NCBI GenBank assembly: GCA_022707885.1
Contig: JAKIZT010000002.1
Coordinates: forward strand, 98,458 to 162,457
Direction: 5' to 3'
Length of the DNA: 64,000 bases
Origin: Caldisericales bacterium
Lineage (GTDB): Bacteria; Caldisericota; Caldisericia; JAAYUI01
Position 1 is the first letter of the stretch. Each line of letters opens with the position of its first letter. Below are positions 38,724 to 46,932 of this stretch, in pieces. The position numbers and the translations under genes are program-made. The notes below the pieces were generated by a model that ran no database searches, had not been told where the DNA came from, and saw only the letters and a list, made by a program, of their open reading frames with translations.

Positions 38724-39251
38724 TTACTTGCTCTCCTTATCATCTGTCGGACCTGAAATCTGGTCAGGTTTTTTAATGAAAACCTGAAATATAATTACGA
38801 TACCAACCAAAATGACCACTGCTGGTACAAAGTATGTGATAAATGACGAACCTGAAAACTCTGTTCCCAAAAACACGGAACCAGTTATGAGGCATGCTGC
38901 TGCCGGAACAAGAACGCCATAATTTCGCACATTTGTCAGCCAAAGACCGATAAATGCAAGACCAGGTATTATTATGAAAAACGGCCAAAGATTGCCAAGG
39001 CTGTATTCAGGACCAAACATCTGCGTCTGGGTGATAAAAAACAATTTTCCGATTCCGATAAGGATAATGGCAGGAAAAATTACGCCTTTGTCTTTATCAA
39101 TCTTGAACAGGAGCGAGCAGCCAATCAGCACCAATATCAACGGCCAGATCTGGCTCCAGTTGAAATGCCAGCCAGTCACCTGGGCAGCAAGCAGGATTAC
39201 TCCTGCAAGAATAAGGATACCGCCAATTATAAAAGCATTTCTTTTTTCCAT
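38724..39251 (-). CDS. LiaI/LiaF-like multi-pass membrane protein
   Basis: 175 residues, five or six transmembrane helices. The N-terminal AFIIGGILILAGVILLAAQ and WSQIWPLILVLIGCSLLF are DUF5668/LiaF-type helices. Families of this kind lie next to PspC and respond to cell-envelope damage. GGAAGGTG ribosome site. Between the putative anti-sigma gene and pspC. Confidence 0.75.
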   Translation of the reverse strand: MEKRNAFIIGGILILAGVILLAAQVTGWHFNWSQIWPLILVLIGCSLLFKIDKDKGVIFPAIILIGIGKLFFITQTQMFGPEYSLGNLWPFFIIIPGLAFIGLWLTNVRNYGVLVPAAACLITGSVFLGTEFSGSSFITYFVPAVVILVGIVIIFQVFIKKPDQISGPTDDKESK

Positions 39252-39265
39252 TTTGGCACCTTCCC

Positions 39266-39619
39266 TCAGTTATTAATTACATTTCTCATTTTAAAGAGAC
39301 GAAAAACCATGGTCACTATCATTCCAAACGTCATAAGAATAATTGTAAAATCTCCAGTATATGAAACGAAATCAATAGACAGCATTTTTCTTAAGAGATA
39401 GAATGGATCAAAACCGGAAATCCATGTGAAAAAAGATATTGCTACGGCTATGAGGGGAATTGTAATCATCAACACCCAAAGCCACATGGTTCTTTGCCTT
39501 TTTTTTGCAGACTTGTGTGCATCATAAAGGGAGAGCGCTTTTAGTGCGAGCTCATCGGGTGTCACAACCCTGTTTCCTTCCCTGATACACTCATCAAGCA
39601 ATTGATCAAACGATTTCAT
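39266..39619 (-). CDS. Putative membrane anti-sigma factor
   Basis: About 117 residues from MKSFDQLLDECIREG. A cytoplasmic N-terminal helical part (1-45) is followed by two transmembrane helices. It starts 14 bases inside the end of the ECF sigma gene, behind GGAGG. Position and topology suggest it binds and restrains that sigma factor; there is no zinc-binding ZAS motif, so it is not a classic RsrA-type protein. Confidence 0.55.
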   Translation of the reverse strand: MKSFDQLLDECIREGNRVVTPDELALKALSLYDAHKSAKKRQRTMWLWVLMITIPLIAVAISFFTWISGFDPFYLLRKMLSIDFVSYTGDFTIILMTFGMIVTMVFRLFKMRNVINN

Positions 39620-40166
39620 ATCCGTCCTCCGTTGGGGCCGAAACCCCATTTTTTTTGAAAAGTTCTTTTAATATCTCTTTGCCCTGATGAATCCTGTTTC
39701 GGACTGTTGTGACGGGAACGCCGGTCGTATCGGCTATTTCCTCGTATGAAAGGTCCTGCAGATATTTTAGGACAATAAAGGTCCTGTAATTGATTGGGAG
39801 CTGTGAGATGGCGTGTTTGATGGCGTTTGTATTTTCACACCTCATAGTTGTGTCTTCTGGTGATATTGAAACATCCATGGGCTCAAAACCGATCTGCTCA
39901 GATTCGGCCTCGATTGATGAGGCAGGGTGTTTGTCTCTCCTGTGGTTTTTGACGAGATTGATGGCCACTGTCGTGACCCATGTTTTGAATGAACAATTTC
40001 TTTTGAAAGATTTGAACGCAAGGTAGGCCTTTAGGAAGGCCTTTGCAGTGATGTCCTCGGCATCATCACGGTTTCCAACCATGCCGAGGACAAAAGAGTA
40101 CAGATAGCTCTGGTGTTCGTCCACCAGGGCTGAAAATAACGCCCTATCAGATTCCTCTGCTGTCAA
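39606..40166 (-). CDS. ECF-family RNA polymerase sigma factor
   Basis: 186 residues. Region 2 is FVLGMVGNRDDAEDITAKAFLKAYLAFKSF-like, with the usual DAEDITAKAFLKA; region 4 is LPINYRTFIVLKYLQDLSYEEIADTTGVPVTTVRNRI-like. The frame stays open further upstream, but that part lies inside ileS. The TTG at 40166 has AGAGGA upstream and overlaps the ileS stop as TTGA. Controls presumably the four downstream envelope genes. Confidence 0.9.
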   Translation of the reverse strand: MTAEESDRALFSALVDEHQSYLYSFVLGMVGNRDDAEDITAKAFLKAYLAFKSFKRNCSFKTWVTTVAINLVKNHRRDKHPASSIEAESEQIGFEPMDVSISPEDTTMRCENTNAIKHAISQLPINYRTFIVLKYLQDLSYEEIADTTGVPVTTVRNRIHQGKEILKELFKKNGVSAPTEDGYEIV

Positions 40167-43100
40167 GCAGTCCTCTCTGGTCTCAAGCTTTGCCCGGCTC
40201 CCTTGGCAAATAGCCAAATCGCCACAGTCAGTGTTTCGCCTTCTATTTGAAACTCCCTTTGTAGCAATGGGTCCTTGTCCAGGACAAAGGATATTGATTG
40301 AGAGAGTGTTTCCTTCGATACGTAGTCTTTTAGGGAATGAACTGCTTCGCATATTGCATTAGACCCTGTGACCGCCGTTTTGATTTTGTCATCAATAGCA
40401 AACCCGGCTTCCTTGCGCATGCCCTGGATTGCGTGAATTACTTCCCTTGCAAGGCCCTCCTTTTCAAGCTCCGGGGTGAGGGTTGTTGTAAGCATGACCT
40501 CTATCTGCCCATCAGAGTCGACAAACGTACCCTCCTGACTGTTTCTTTCAATCAAAAGGTCTTCTTTTGACAGCTCTTCATTGGCACCATCGACATTTAA
40601 CAATATCTTTCCATTCGACTCAAGCTTCGAGATGATGGCATGGCCATCTTCAGATTCTATCTTTTCCTTGACCGAAGCAAGCTTTGCACCAAACCTCTTT
40701 CCAAGCGTTTTGAGATTTGGCTTGACTTTTATCTGGCAGTAGTTGTTCATCGAATTGCAGGTTTCAACCTTTTTTACGTTCAACTCGTCAAGTATCAGCT
40801 CCGAGAATTCATTTATTGCTTCAATCTGGTGTGGTTCAGTCGCCCTGATTGTTATCTTGCTAAGTGGTTGCCTGACCCTTATTTTGATGCTCTTTCTTGC
40901 TTTGAGCCCAACAGAAACGGCGTCCCTGACGAATTCCATCCTGCGCTCAAGCTCTTTGTCAATCTTGTCAGGGTCAGATTTCTGGAGATCACAAAGATGT
41001 ACCGAGACTGGTGCTGTTTTGTCATATGGGACCACGAGCGTCTGATAGAGTCTCTCGGCAAAATATGGTGTAAACGGCGCCAAAAGCTTTGACAAAGTGA
41101 CGAGCACTTCATAAAGAGTGTGGTAGGCAGATGCTTTATCTTGATCAGATTCACTCTTCCAGAACCTTCTTCTTGACCTTCTGACATACCAGTTGGCAAG
41201 GGTATCTGTAAATGCGGTTATTGCCCTTGTGGCCGACGTGATTCCAAACTTCTTCATCTCTTCATCGACATAACTGACAAGCGTGTTGAGCTCGGAAATT
41301 ATCCACCTGTCCAGATAATGCCTCTCTTTAAGTGGCACTTTTTGTTTGGTTGGATCAAACCCGTCGATATTGGCATACATTGAGAAGAAGGAATATATGT
41401 TTCTCAAAAGGAGTATGAACTGCCTGAAACTTTCGGTTACAGTATTAACGCCAAGCCTCGAAGGCGTCCATGGCGGGGAAGCTGTGTAGATGGTCCATCT
41501 AAGAGCGTCAGCTCCCTGGTTGTTCAACACAAGCCATGGATCAAGAACATTGCCCCTGGATTTGCTCATCTTCTGGCCATTCTCGTCAACGATCAACTCG
41601 AGGCACAAAACGTTTTTATATGGCGTGACTCCAAAAAGTATTGTAGAAACGGCCATCAACGTGTAGAACCATCCCCTTGTCTGGTCAATAGCCTCGCAAA
41701 TATAATCAGCAGGGAAATGCGTTTCAAACATTTCCTTGTTCTCAAACGGCCAGTGCCACTGGGCATAGGGCATCGAGCCGCTGTCAAACCAGCAGTCAAC
41801 AACCTCGGGCACTCTTTTCATCGTGCCGCCACATTTCGGGCATTTGTAAGTGACAGAATCAACATAAGGTCTGTGGAGTTCAATATTTTCTGGCGTTTCA
41901 GGTGATTTTTCCCTGAGCTCCCTTATCGATTCGATTGCTTCCTGGTGGCCGCAAGAATCACAAACCCATATCGGAAGAGGTGTTCCCCAATATCTTTCAC
42001 GGCTTATTGCCCAGTCCTTGACTTCCCTGAGCCATTCGCCAAACCTGCCCTCCTTGATGTGCTGGGGATACCAGTTCACCTGCGAGTTGTTTTCAAGGAG
42101 TTTGTCGCGGAGCTGGCTCATCTTGATGTACCACGATGGCTTTGCAAAATAGAGGAGCGGGGAGTCGCATCTCCAGCAGAACGGATAGGTGTGGGTCACC
42201 TTTTCCGACTTGTATAACAGCCCCCTCTTCTTGATTTCAGTTATGATTTCCGGGTCGGCATCTTTTACAAAAATGCCTTTCCAAAGCTCAATTTGTGGGA
42301 GAAATTTTCCAGCATCATCAATTGTGATGATTACCGGAAGGTCATTTTGCCTGGCAACTTCCATGTCATCGGCACCAAAAGCCGGTGCTATGTGGACGAT
42401 GCCCGTTCCGTCCTCTGTACCTACAAAATCGCCAGCCACAACATAGTGCGCATTCTTGTCAGGTTTTATGAATGAGTAAAGTGGTTTGTATTTTTTGCCA
42501 ACCAGTTCTTTGCCAGGGAAAGATTTTACGATCTGGTAGTCCTTCTCGAGCACTTTCTGGGCCAGGGTTTCGACAAGAATGTATCTCTCGCCGTTTTTCT
42601 CTGCCAGTACATAAGTTGCATCTGCTTTGACTGCAAGAGCAACATTTGCCGGCAATGTCCACGGGGTTGTTGTCCAGACAAGGAAATATGTTCCAGGCTC
42701 GTCAAGGACTTCCATTTTCACAGTTATCGACGGGTCTTTGGTTTCCTGGTACCCCTGGGCAACCTCATGCGAAGACAGTGATGTACCACATCTCGGGCAA
42801 TAAGGCACAACCTTGTGGCCCTTGTAGAGAAGCCCTTTTTTCCATGTCTGGGCAAGTATCCACCAGAGGGATTCGACATAGGTGTTCGAAAGGGTCATGT
42901 ACTGGTGCTCAAAATCCAGCCAGAACGCTATCCTTTCGGTCAGCTTTACCCATTCCTTCTCGTATGTGAACACCGATTCCTTGCATTTTTTGATAAATGC
43001 CTCGATGCCGTAATCTTCAATCTCTTTCTTGTTGTGCAGGCCAAGTTTTTTCTCAACCTCAAGCTCGACGGGCAGACCGTGTGTGTCCCAGCCCGCTTTG

Positions 43101-43339
43101 CGGTCAACGATAAAACCTTCCATGGCTTTATATCTGCAGACTGTGTCCTTGTAAATCCTCGAGAGGCAATGGTGAATGCCAGGCATTCCGTTTGCTGTGG
43201 GCGGGCCTTCAAAGAAAACGTAATGGGGCCTGCCTTCTCTCTGGCTTATCGATTTCTTGAAGATGTCATTCTTTTTCCAGAACTCCAGGGTCTCCATCTC
43301 CTCGGAGACTATGGATTTTTCACCTAACTCCTCAAACAT
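40163..43339 (-). CDS. ileS: Isoleucyl-tRNA synthetase, long eukaryote-like type
   Basis: 1058 residues. HIGH-type motif PPTANGMPGIHH near residue 47, CP1 editing domain with WTTTPWTLPANVAL, and KMSKSRGNVLDPW. The length and the PPTANG-P-HH start fit the IleS2 branch shared with eukaryotes, often mupirocin-tolerant. A TGGAGGA ribosome site precedes the ATG, and promoter TTGCGA-16-TATAAT lies just upstream. The 25-base leader is too short for a T-box. First gene of the operon with the ECF sigma factor. Confidence 0.96.
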   Translation of the reverse strand: MFEELGEKSIVSEEMETLEFWKKNDIFKKSISQREGRPHYVFFEGPPTANGMPGIHHCLSRIYKDTVCRYKAMEGFIVDRKAGWDTHGLPVELEVEKKLGLHNKKEIEDYGIEAFIKKCKESVFTYEKEWVKLTERIAFWLDFEHQYMTLSNTYVESLWWILAQTWKKGLLYKGHKVVPYCPRCGTSLSSHEVAQGYQETKDPSITVKMEVLDEPGTYFLVWTTTPWTLPANVALAVKADATYVLAEKNGERYILVETLAQKVLEKDYQIVKSFPGKELVGKKYKPLYSFIKPDKNAHYVVAGDFVGTEDGTGIVHIAPAFGADDMEVARQNDLPVIITIDDAGKFLPQIELWKGIFVKDADPEIITEIKKRGLLYKSEKVTHTYPFCWRCDSPLLYFAKPSWYIKMSQLRDKLLENNSQVNWYPQHIKEGRFGEWLREVKDWAISRERYWGTPLPIWVCDSCGHQEAIESIRELREKSPETPENIELHRPYVDSVTYKCPKCGGTMKRVPEVVDCWFDSGSMPYAQWHWPFENKEMFETHFPADYICEAIDQTRGWFYTLMAVSTILFGVTPYKNVLCLELIVDENGQKMSKSRGNVLDPWLVLNNQGADALRWTIYTASPPWTPSRLGVNTVTESFRQFILLLRNIYSFFSMYANIDGFDPTKQKVPLKERHYLDRWIISELNTLVSYVDEEMKKFGITSATRAITAFTDTLANWYVRRSRRRFWKSESDQDKASAYHTLYEVLVTLSKLLAPFTPYFAERLYQTLVVPYDKTAPVSVHLCDLQKSDPDKIDKELERRMEFVRDAVSVGLKARKSIKIRVRQPLSKITIRATEPHQIEAINEFSELILDELNVKKVETCNSMNNYCQIKVKPNLKTLGKRFGAKLASVKEKIESEDGHAIISKLESNGKILLNVDGANEELSKEDLLIERNSQEGTFVDSDGQIEVMLTTTLTPELEKEGLAREVIHAIQGMRKEAGFAIDDKIKTAVTGSNAICEAVHSLKDYVSKETLSQSISFVLDKDPLLQREFQIEGETLTVAIWLFAKGAGQSLRPERTA

Positions 43340-43370
43340 GTTTCCTCCAGGTATTCATCTTATCCGTAAG

Positions 43371-43398
43371 ATTATATGTTTATAAGAATTTGTCGCAA
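43371..43398 (-). promoter_or_regulatory. ileS-sigma operon promoter
   Basis: On the minus strand TTGCGA, 16 bases, TATAAT; start expected about 25 nt before the ileS ATG. Confidence 0.7.
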
Positions 43399-43410
43399 GT
43401 TAGGAGTGGT

Positions 43411-43434
43411 GCAGCGGCAAAAAACATGCCGCTG
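43411..43434. repeat. Hairpin between ileS and ddl promoters
   Basis: CAGCGGCA and TGCCGCTG form a perfect 8-bp inverted repeat around an A-rich 7-8 base loop, between the two divergent promoters. No U-tract; may be a shared operator. Confidence 0.4.
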
Positions 43435-43442
43435 GGCATGGG

Positions 43443-43470
43443 TTGCAACTTGAAGTCCGAAATGTAGAAT
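43443..43470 (+). promoter_or_regulatory. ddl promoter, leaderless
   Basis: TTGCAA, 16 bases, TAGAAT, ending 6 bases before the ddl ATG. No Shine-Dalgarno. Confidence 0.6.
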
Positions 43471-43476
43471 CATGTC

Positions 43477-44460
43477 ATGCGCGACAACTTGATCAAGGTT
43501 GGGGTGGCCTTTGGAGGGCCAAGCCCGGAATATGAAATTTCGCTCAGCTCTGGACAGAATGTCTGCAAGGAAATACCTGGCGACAAATATGCCGTTTATC
43601 CTGTCCATATAACAAACGAAGGATTTTTCCAGATATCGGACAGGCCTTCGGGCAATTCTATGGCGGCTTTTTCCCAGCCAGAAATTCCTGCGCACAAAGC
43701 TTGCCGCTACCTGAAGAATTTTGATGTAATCTTCAACACTGTGCATGGCCCCTATGGTGAAGATGGTAATTTCCAGGGTTTTCTTGAGGTATTGGGAATT
43801 CCATGCACCGGTTCTAATACGGCCGCATCGGCACTGGCAATCGACAAGATGAGGGCAAGGATGGTCATGAAGGAGCATGGGATACCGGTCCCCGAATCTG
43901 TCTATCTGAACTCTCCATTTGACAAAATCCCCTTCATGCCTGCCGTCATAAAACCAAATGCCCAGGGGTCTTCGGTGGGTGTCACAATAGCCAAGTCACC
44001 TGTTGAATTAAGCAATGCAATAGAGCTGGCTTTTTCTTACGGGAACATAGTGATAGCCGAAGAATACCTGGAAGGGCAGGAGATAACATGCTCGGTCCTG
44101 CAGAGGAGAAACTCAAAAGCCGAGGCACTGCCTGTCACTCTCATCATTCCAAAAAACTCAGAATTTTTTGACATCAAAGCCAAATATGAGATCGGCGCAT
44201 CCGACGAAATAACACCTGCGCCAATACCTGAAAACTCTTTCAGGCTGGCACAGGAACTGGCCGTAAGGTGCCACGAAGCGCTTGGATGTTCCGGAGTTAC
44301 AAGGACCGACATATTTTTAATGACTGACGGGTCAATGAAAGTTATCGAAATAAACACGTTGCCGGGAATGACAAACACATCGCTGGTTCCACAGGCCGCC
44401 AGGCATGTGGGAATCAGCTTTGGGCAACTGCTCGACATCATGATAGAGGGAGCGTTGTGA
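43477..44460 (+). CDS. ddl: D-alanine--D-alanine ligase
   Basis: 327 residues, ATP-grasp. VAFGGPSPEYEISLSSG at the N-terminus, HGPYGEDGNFQGFLEVLGIPCTGS, the ATP site in VIKPNAQGSSVGVT, and EINTLPGMTNTSLVPQAARHVG at the C-terminus match Ddl. It makes D-Ala-D-Ala for peptidoglycan, so the cell has a murein wall. Its stop overlaps the GTG of the next gene (GTGA). Confidence 0.95.
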   Translation: MRDNLIKVGVAFGGPSPEYEISLSSGQNVCKEIPGDKYAVYPVHITNEGFFQISDRPSGNSMAAFSQPEIPAHKACRYLKNFDVIFNTVHGPYGEDGNFQGFLEVLGIPCTGSNTAASALAIDKMRARMVMKEHGIPVPESVYLNSPFDKIPFMPAVIKPNAQGSSVGVTIAKSPVELSNAIELAFSYGNIVIAEEYLEGQEITCSVLQRRNSKAEALPVTLIIPKNSEFFDIKAKYEIGASDEITPAPIPENSFRLAQELAVRCHEALGCSGVTRTDIFLMTDGSMKVIEINTLPGMTNTSLVPQAARHVGISFGQLLDIMIEGAL

Positions 44461-45623
44461 GGGAAAAAACAATAGCCAGGGCCACTCTCGGCATTGTCCT
44501 GCCTTTTGCAATCATAGCGTATCTTTCAAACATAAGCCCCGAGGATGTTTATTTAAGGGTCTGTTCAGTAATGGATGGCAAAGAAGTTTGCTGTGATATA
44601 ACACTCATTGATCGCGGAGGCAAAAAAACCAGGATCAAGAGCGACGGCTCCGACACGGTAAAACTCCCTGTCGGACAATACCAGGTCTCTGTCGAATCAC
44701 CAGGATTCGAAGAGCTCTCTGCAACAGTTGATGTTGGACAAAATTCACACCAGCACATCAATTTTGGCATCATACAGCAGGGGCAGATGTTCGGCAGATT
44801 GCTCAACGGGGCAACACTGAGGCCCATAACCGGCCTTGAAGTAAGGATGGAGGGAAAAGAAGGCAAGTTCTTCTCGAGGTCAGACCTCGACGGGGTCTTC
44901 AGCATAACGGTCCCGCCCGGCCAGTACACGCTGTTTATTGACAACCCGATGGTAAATGGCTACAGCTCCAGCTATTTCTTCTCTACAGGGCAAAGGATCT
45001 CCGAAGAAATCTATCTCTTGCCTGCAAATCTCACTGGAATCAAGCTGGCCGATTATTACTCATATTCGCTTAGCGCCAAGCGCAAGGGTCATGTTGCAGG
45101 TTTCCCACAAGATTTTCTGGTCAGGATGGACCGGAATAATGATGGGTCGGCGGTAATGAGACAGTCGTTTACCGCAAACGATTACGGTGGAGAGCTGACC
45201 TTTGTCTACAAGGGGAACCAGGTCTGGTGGTCTGAAGGAAATGATTACAAGGAATTCAATCCTGAAGGTGCCCAAGCCGCAATAAAGGCAATGAAAGTCA
45301 ATGAAGATCTTTTTGATTTTCTAAACGAGGCGAGCACGGACAGGAGGTTTGCAAAAACCACCAACCGTGGCATAGAGAAAACCAATGGCGTCCTCTGCGA
45401 CAAGACTGATGTCTCGTACTCCGATTTCGACAACTGGATGGGGCACAATATTTTTGAATACACAATCTGGATCATGAAAGAGGGCAAACTGCGTGGGATG
45501 CCAACCAGAATAACCGGAAAAATGAGCGGAAGGGACGAACAATATCACTCCTACAATATCCAGTTTGACATCTCGGTCACCGACGCTGGAAAACAGTTCA
45601 AAATTCCCGAAATAAAAAAATAA
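44457..45623 (+). CDS. Exported protein with carboxypeptidase-regulatory-like domains
   Basis: 388 residues. A signal or anchor helix covers about 8-25. Two Ig-like carboxypeptidase-regulatory-type domains follow: one with VKLPVGQYQVSVESPGFEE, one with LNGATLRPITGLEVRMEG and FSITVPPGQYTLFIDNP. The C-terminal 200 residues look like an outer-membrane lipoprotein-sorting or LolA-like beta fold, uncertain. The GTG start overlaps ddl by 4 bases, so the two are coupled. Confidence 0.6.
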   Translation: MREKTIARATLGIVLPFAIIAYLSNISPEDVYLRVCSVMDGKEVCCDITLIDRGGKKTRIKSDGSDTVKLPVGQYQVSVESPGFEELSATVDVGQNSHQHINFGIIQQGQMFGRLLNGATLRPITGLEVRMEGKEGKFFSRSDLDGVFSITVPPGQYTLFIDNPMVNGYSSSYFFSTGQRISEEIYLLPANLTGIKLADYYSYSLSAKRKGHVAGFPQDFLVRMDRNNDGSAVMRQSFTANDYGGELTFVYKGNQVWWSEGNDYKEFNPEGAQAAIKAMKVNEDLFDFLNEASTDRRFAKTTNRGIEKTNGVLCDKTDVSYSDFDNWMGHNIFEYTIWIMKEGKLRGMPTRITGKMSGRDEQYHSYNIQFDISVTDAGKQFKIPEIKK

Positions 45624-45632
45624 CCTTTCCGC

Positions 45633-45660
45633 TTGATTGTTTTTGCTTATTGGATAACCT
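45633..45660 (+). promoter_or_regulatory. Internal promoter before the CuAO-N-like gene
   Basis: TTGATT, 16 bases, TAACCT, ending 8 bases before the ATG at 45669. Again no Shine-Dalgarno, so a near-leaderless transcript. Confidence 0.5.
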
Positions 45661-45668
45661 ATTCGCAT

Positions 45669-46241
45669 ATGAGGAAGCTCATTCCAATTTTGTGCTTTTT
45701 TCTGCTATCGGTAGAACCCGTATACGCCGAGATTTCAATTGCAATTGGGGAAAGAAAGGTCGAAGTGAAAGGCCTTTCCTGCATAATTGACATCCCAGTC
45801 TATGTCGAGGACGGGACAGCAATGGTCCCTGCACAGCTCCTGGCAGTCGAATCCGGGCTGGAGCTGAAAAAAGACCTTGGCAGATGGAAATTTTTTGATA
45901 ATCTTGGCAACCCTGTTGTCACATTTTTTGATGGATTCAAACGAATTGAATACAAAGACACCGAGAAATTCCTGACAAGGCCTGCAACATACAACTCCGG
46001 ATATCTCTGGGTTCCGGCAAAAGATTGTGCAGAACTGCTTGGACTTGACCTTACATTTGACAAGGAAACAAGGAAAATAACAATCCAGAAGCCAGAAGTG
46101 CATGCTTCCTGGGTAGACAGGATTGCAGAAGTTGTCGGGACCAAAAATCTCGTTCTCTCATGCTTGGGGATTGCAATATTTTTCATACTGATGTTCTTTG
46201 TTCTCACCCCGATAAGGCGGGGGTGGCGTTCTTTTAAGTAA
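45669..46241 (+). CDS. Exported copper amine oxidase N-domain-like protein with C-terminal TM
   Basis: 190 residues. The signal peptide ends near residue 20 (PVYAE). The domain has the paired repeats of Cu-amine-oxidase-N type (YVEDGTAMVPAQLLAVESG, GYLWVPAKDCAELLGLDL and RKITIQKPE). A C-terminal transmembrane helix (about 160-180) with a basic tail anchors it. The same domain ends the PQQ-like protein at 17012. Such domains bind surfaces or ligands rather than copper. Confidence 0.7.
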   Translation: MRKLIPILCFFLLSVEPVYAEISIAIGERKVEVKGLSCIIDIPVYVEDGTAMVPAQLLAVESGLELKKDLGRWKFFDNLGNPVVTFFDGFKRIEYKDTEKFLTRPATYNSGYLWVPAKDCAELLGLDLTFDKETRKITIQKPEVHASWVDRIAEVVGTKNLVLSCLGIAIFFILMFFVLTPIRRGWRSFK

Positions 46242-46254
46242 AAAGGAGGGGCTG

Positions 46255-46932
46255 ATGAACTCAAGGAACAAGGTTCTTGCCGGTTTTGCCCTTGGTGTTC
46301 TTGCCGGTCTGGTTCTTTCGGCAAAAAAGGGGCAGGGGTTGCCAATCTCTCACAGGTTCCAGGAACCACTCTCACAAAAATTTGGGCTTGCATATTCAGG
46401 TGTCCTGGCAGGAAAGGTTGATAAAAAAATCAGGGAGTTTTCGAAAAAAAAGCCGGTCTTCAAAAATCCCGCCCTGAACAGACACCTTGAGGAATGGATA
46501 CTGCCAGGTCTTTCACTGTACCAGGTCCTTCTTGATGAAATGGTTGACCAGAAAGCAGCACTCCAGGAGACAGAAAGGGTATTGAGAGCTATCGTCTCGC
46601 AGGACAAAAAAGTGATACTCCTCAAGAGGGCACCGTCACCATTCACAATTCTCAGGACTTACATTGTTTCCAAGCTCAAGAGCTCCTTTCCGAAAGGTGC
46701 ATGGGACATAAAAATTGTCAATTTCGAAAAAGATGTTGTTGCATTCGATATTTCAAAGTGCTTTTATCAGGAGATGCTCGACTATTTCGGCTCCCCCGAG
46801 CTGACCAAAGTCTTCTGCGCACTTGATGAAGAGCAGGCCGCCCACTTCCCGAAATCAATCATATTCACAAGAAAAGGGACCATTGGCAAGGGCGACAAAG
46901 TCTGTGATTTCAGGTACGAATACAGGCAGTAA
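46255..46932 (+). CDS. L-2-amino-thiazoline-4-carboxylate hydrolase-like protein
   Basis: 225 residues. A short hydrophobic N-terminal helix (8-24) precedes a domain whose end (FARKGTIGKG-like RKGTIGKGDKVCDFRYEY) and Cys in DISKCFYQEMLDYFG match the ATC-hydrolase family. ATC hydrolase opens a thiazoline ring in cysteine formation in pseudomonads; family members elsewhere have no proven substrate. GGAGG ribosome site, and it ends exactly where the RNase J-like gene begins. Confidence 0.65.
   Translation: MNSRNKVLAGFALGVLAGLVLSAKKGQGLPISHRFQEPLSQKFGLAYSGVLAGKVDKKIREFSKKKPVFKNPALNRHLEEWILPGLSLYQVLLDEMVDQKAALQETERVLRAIVSQDKKVILLKRAPSPFTILRTYIVSKLKSSFPKGAWDIKIVNFEKDVVAFDISKCFYQEMLDYFGSPELTKVFCALDEEQAAHFPKSIIFTRKGTIGKGDKVCDFRYEYRQ

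Noticed and set aside
40167-40352. N-terminal extension of the ECF sigma factor frame
   Set aside because: This part overlaps the ileS coding region, has no sigma-factor similarity, and a TTG with ribosome site exists at 40166.
43340-43476. T-box riboswitch in front of ileS
   Set aside because: The leader after the promoter is only about 25 bases; no specifier or T-box sequence is visible.
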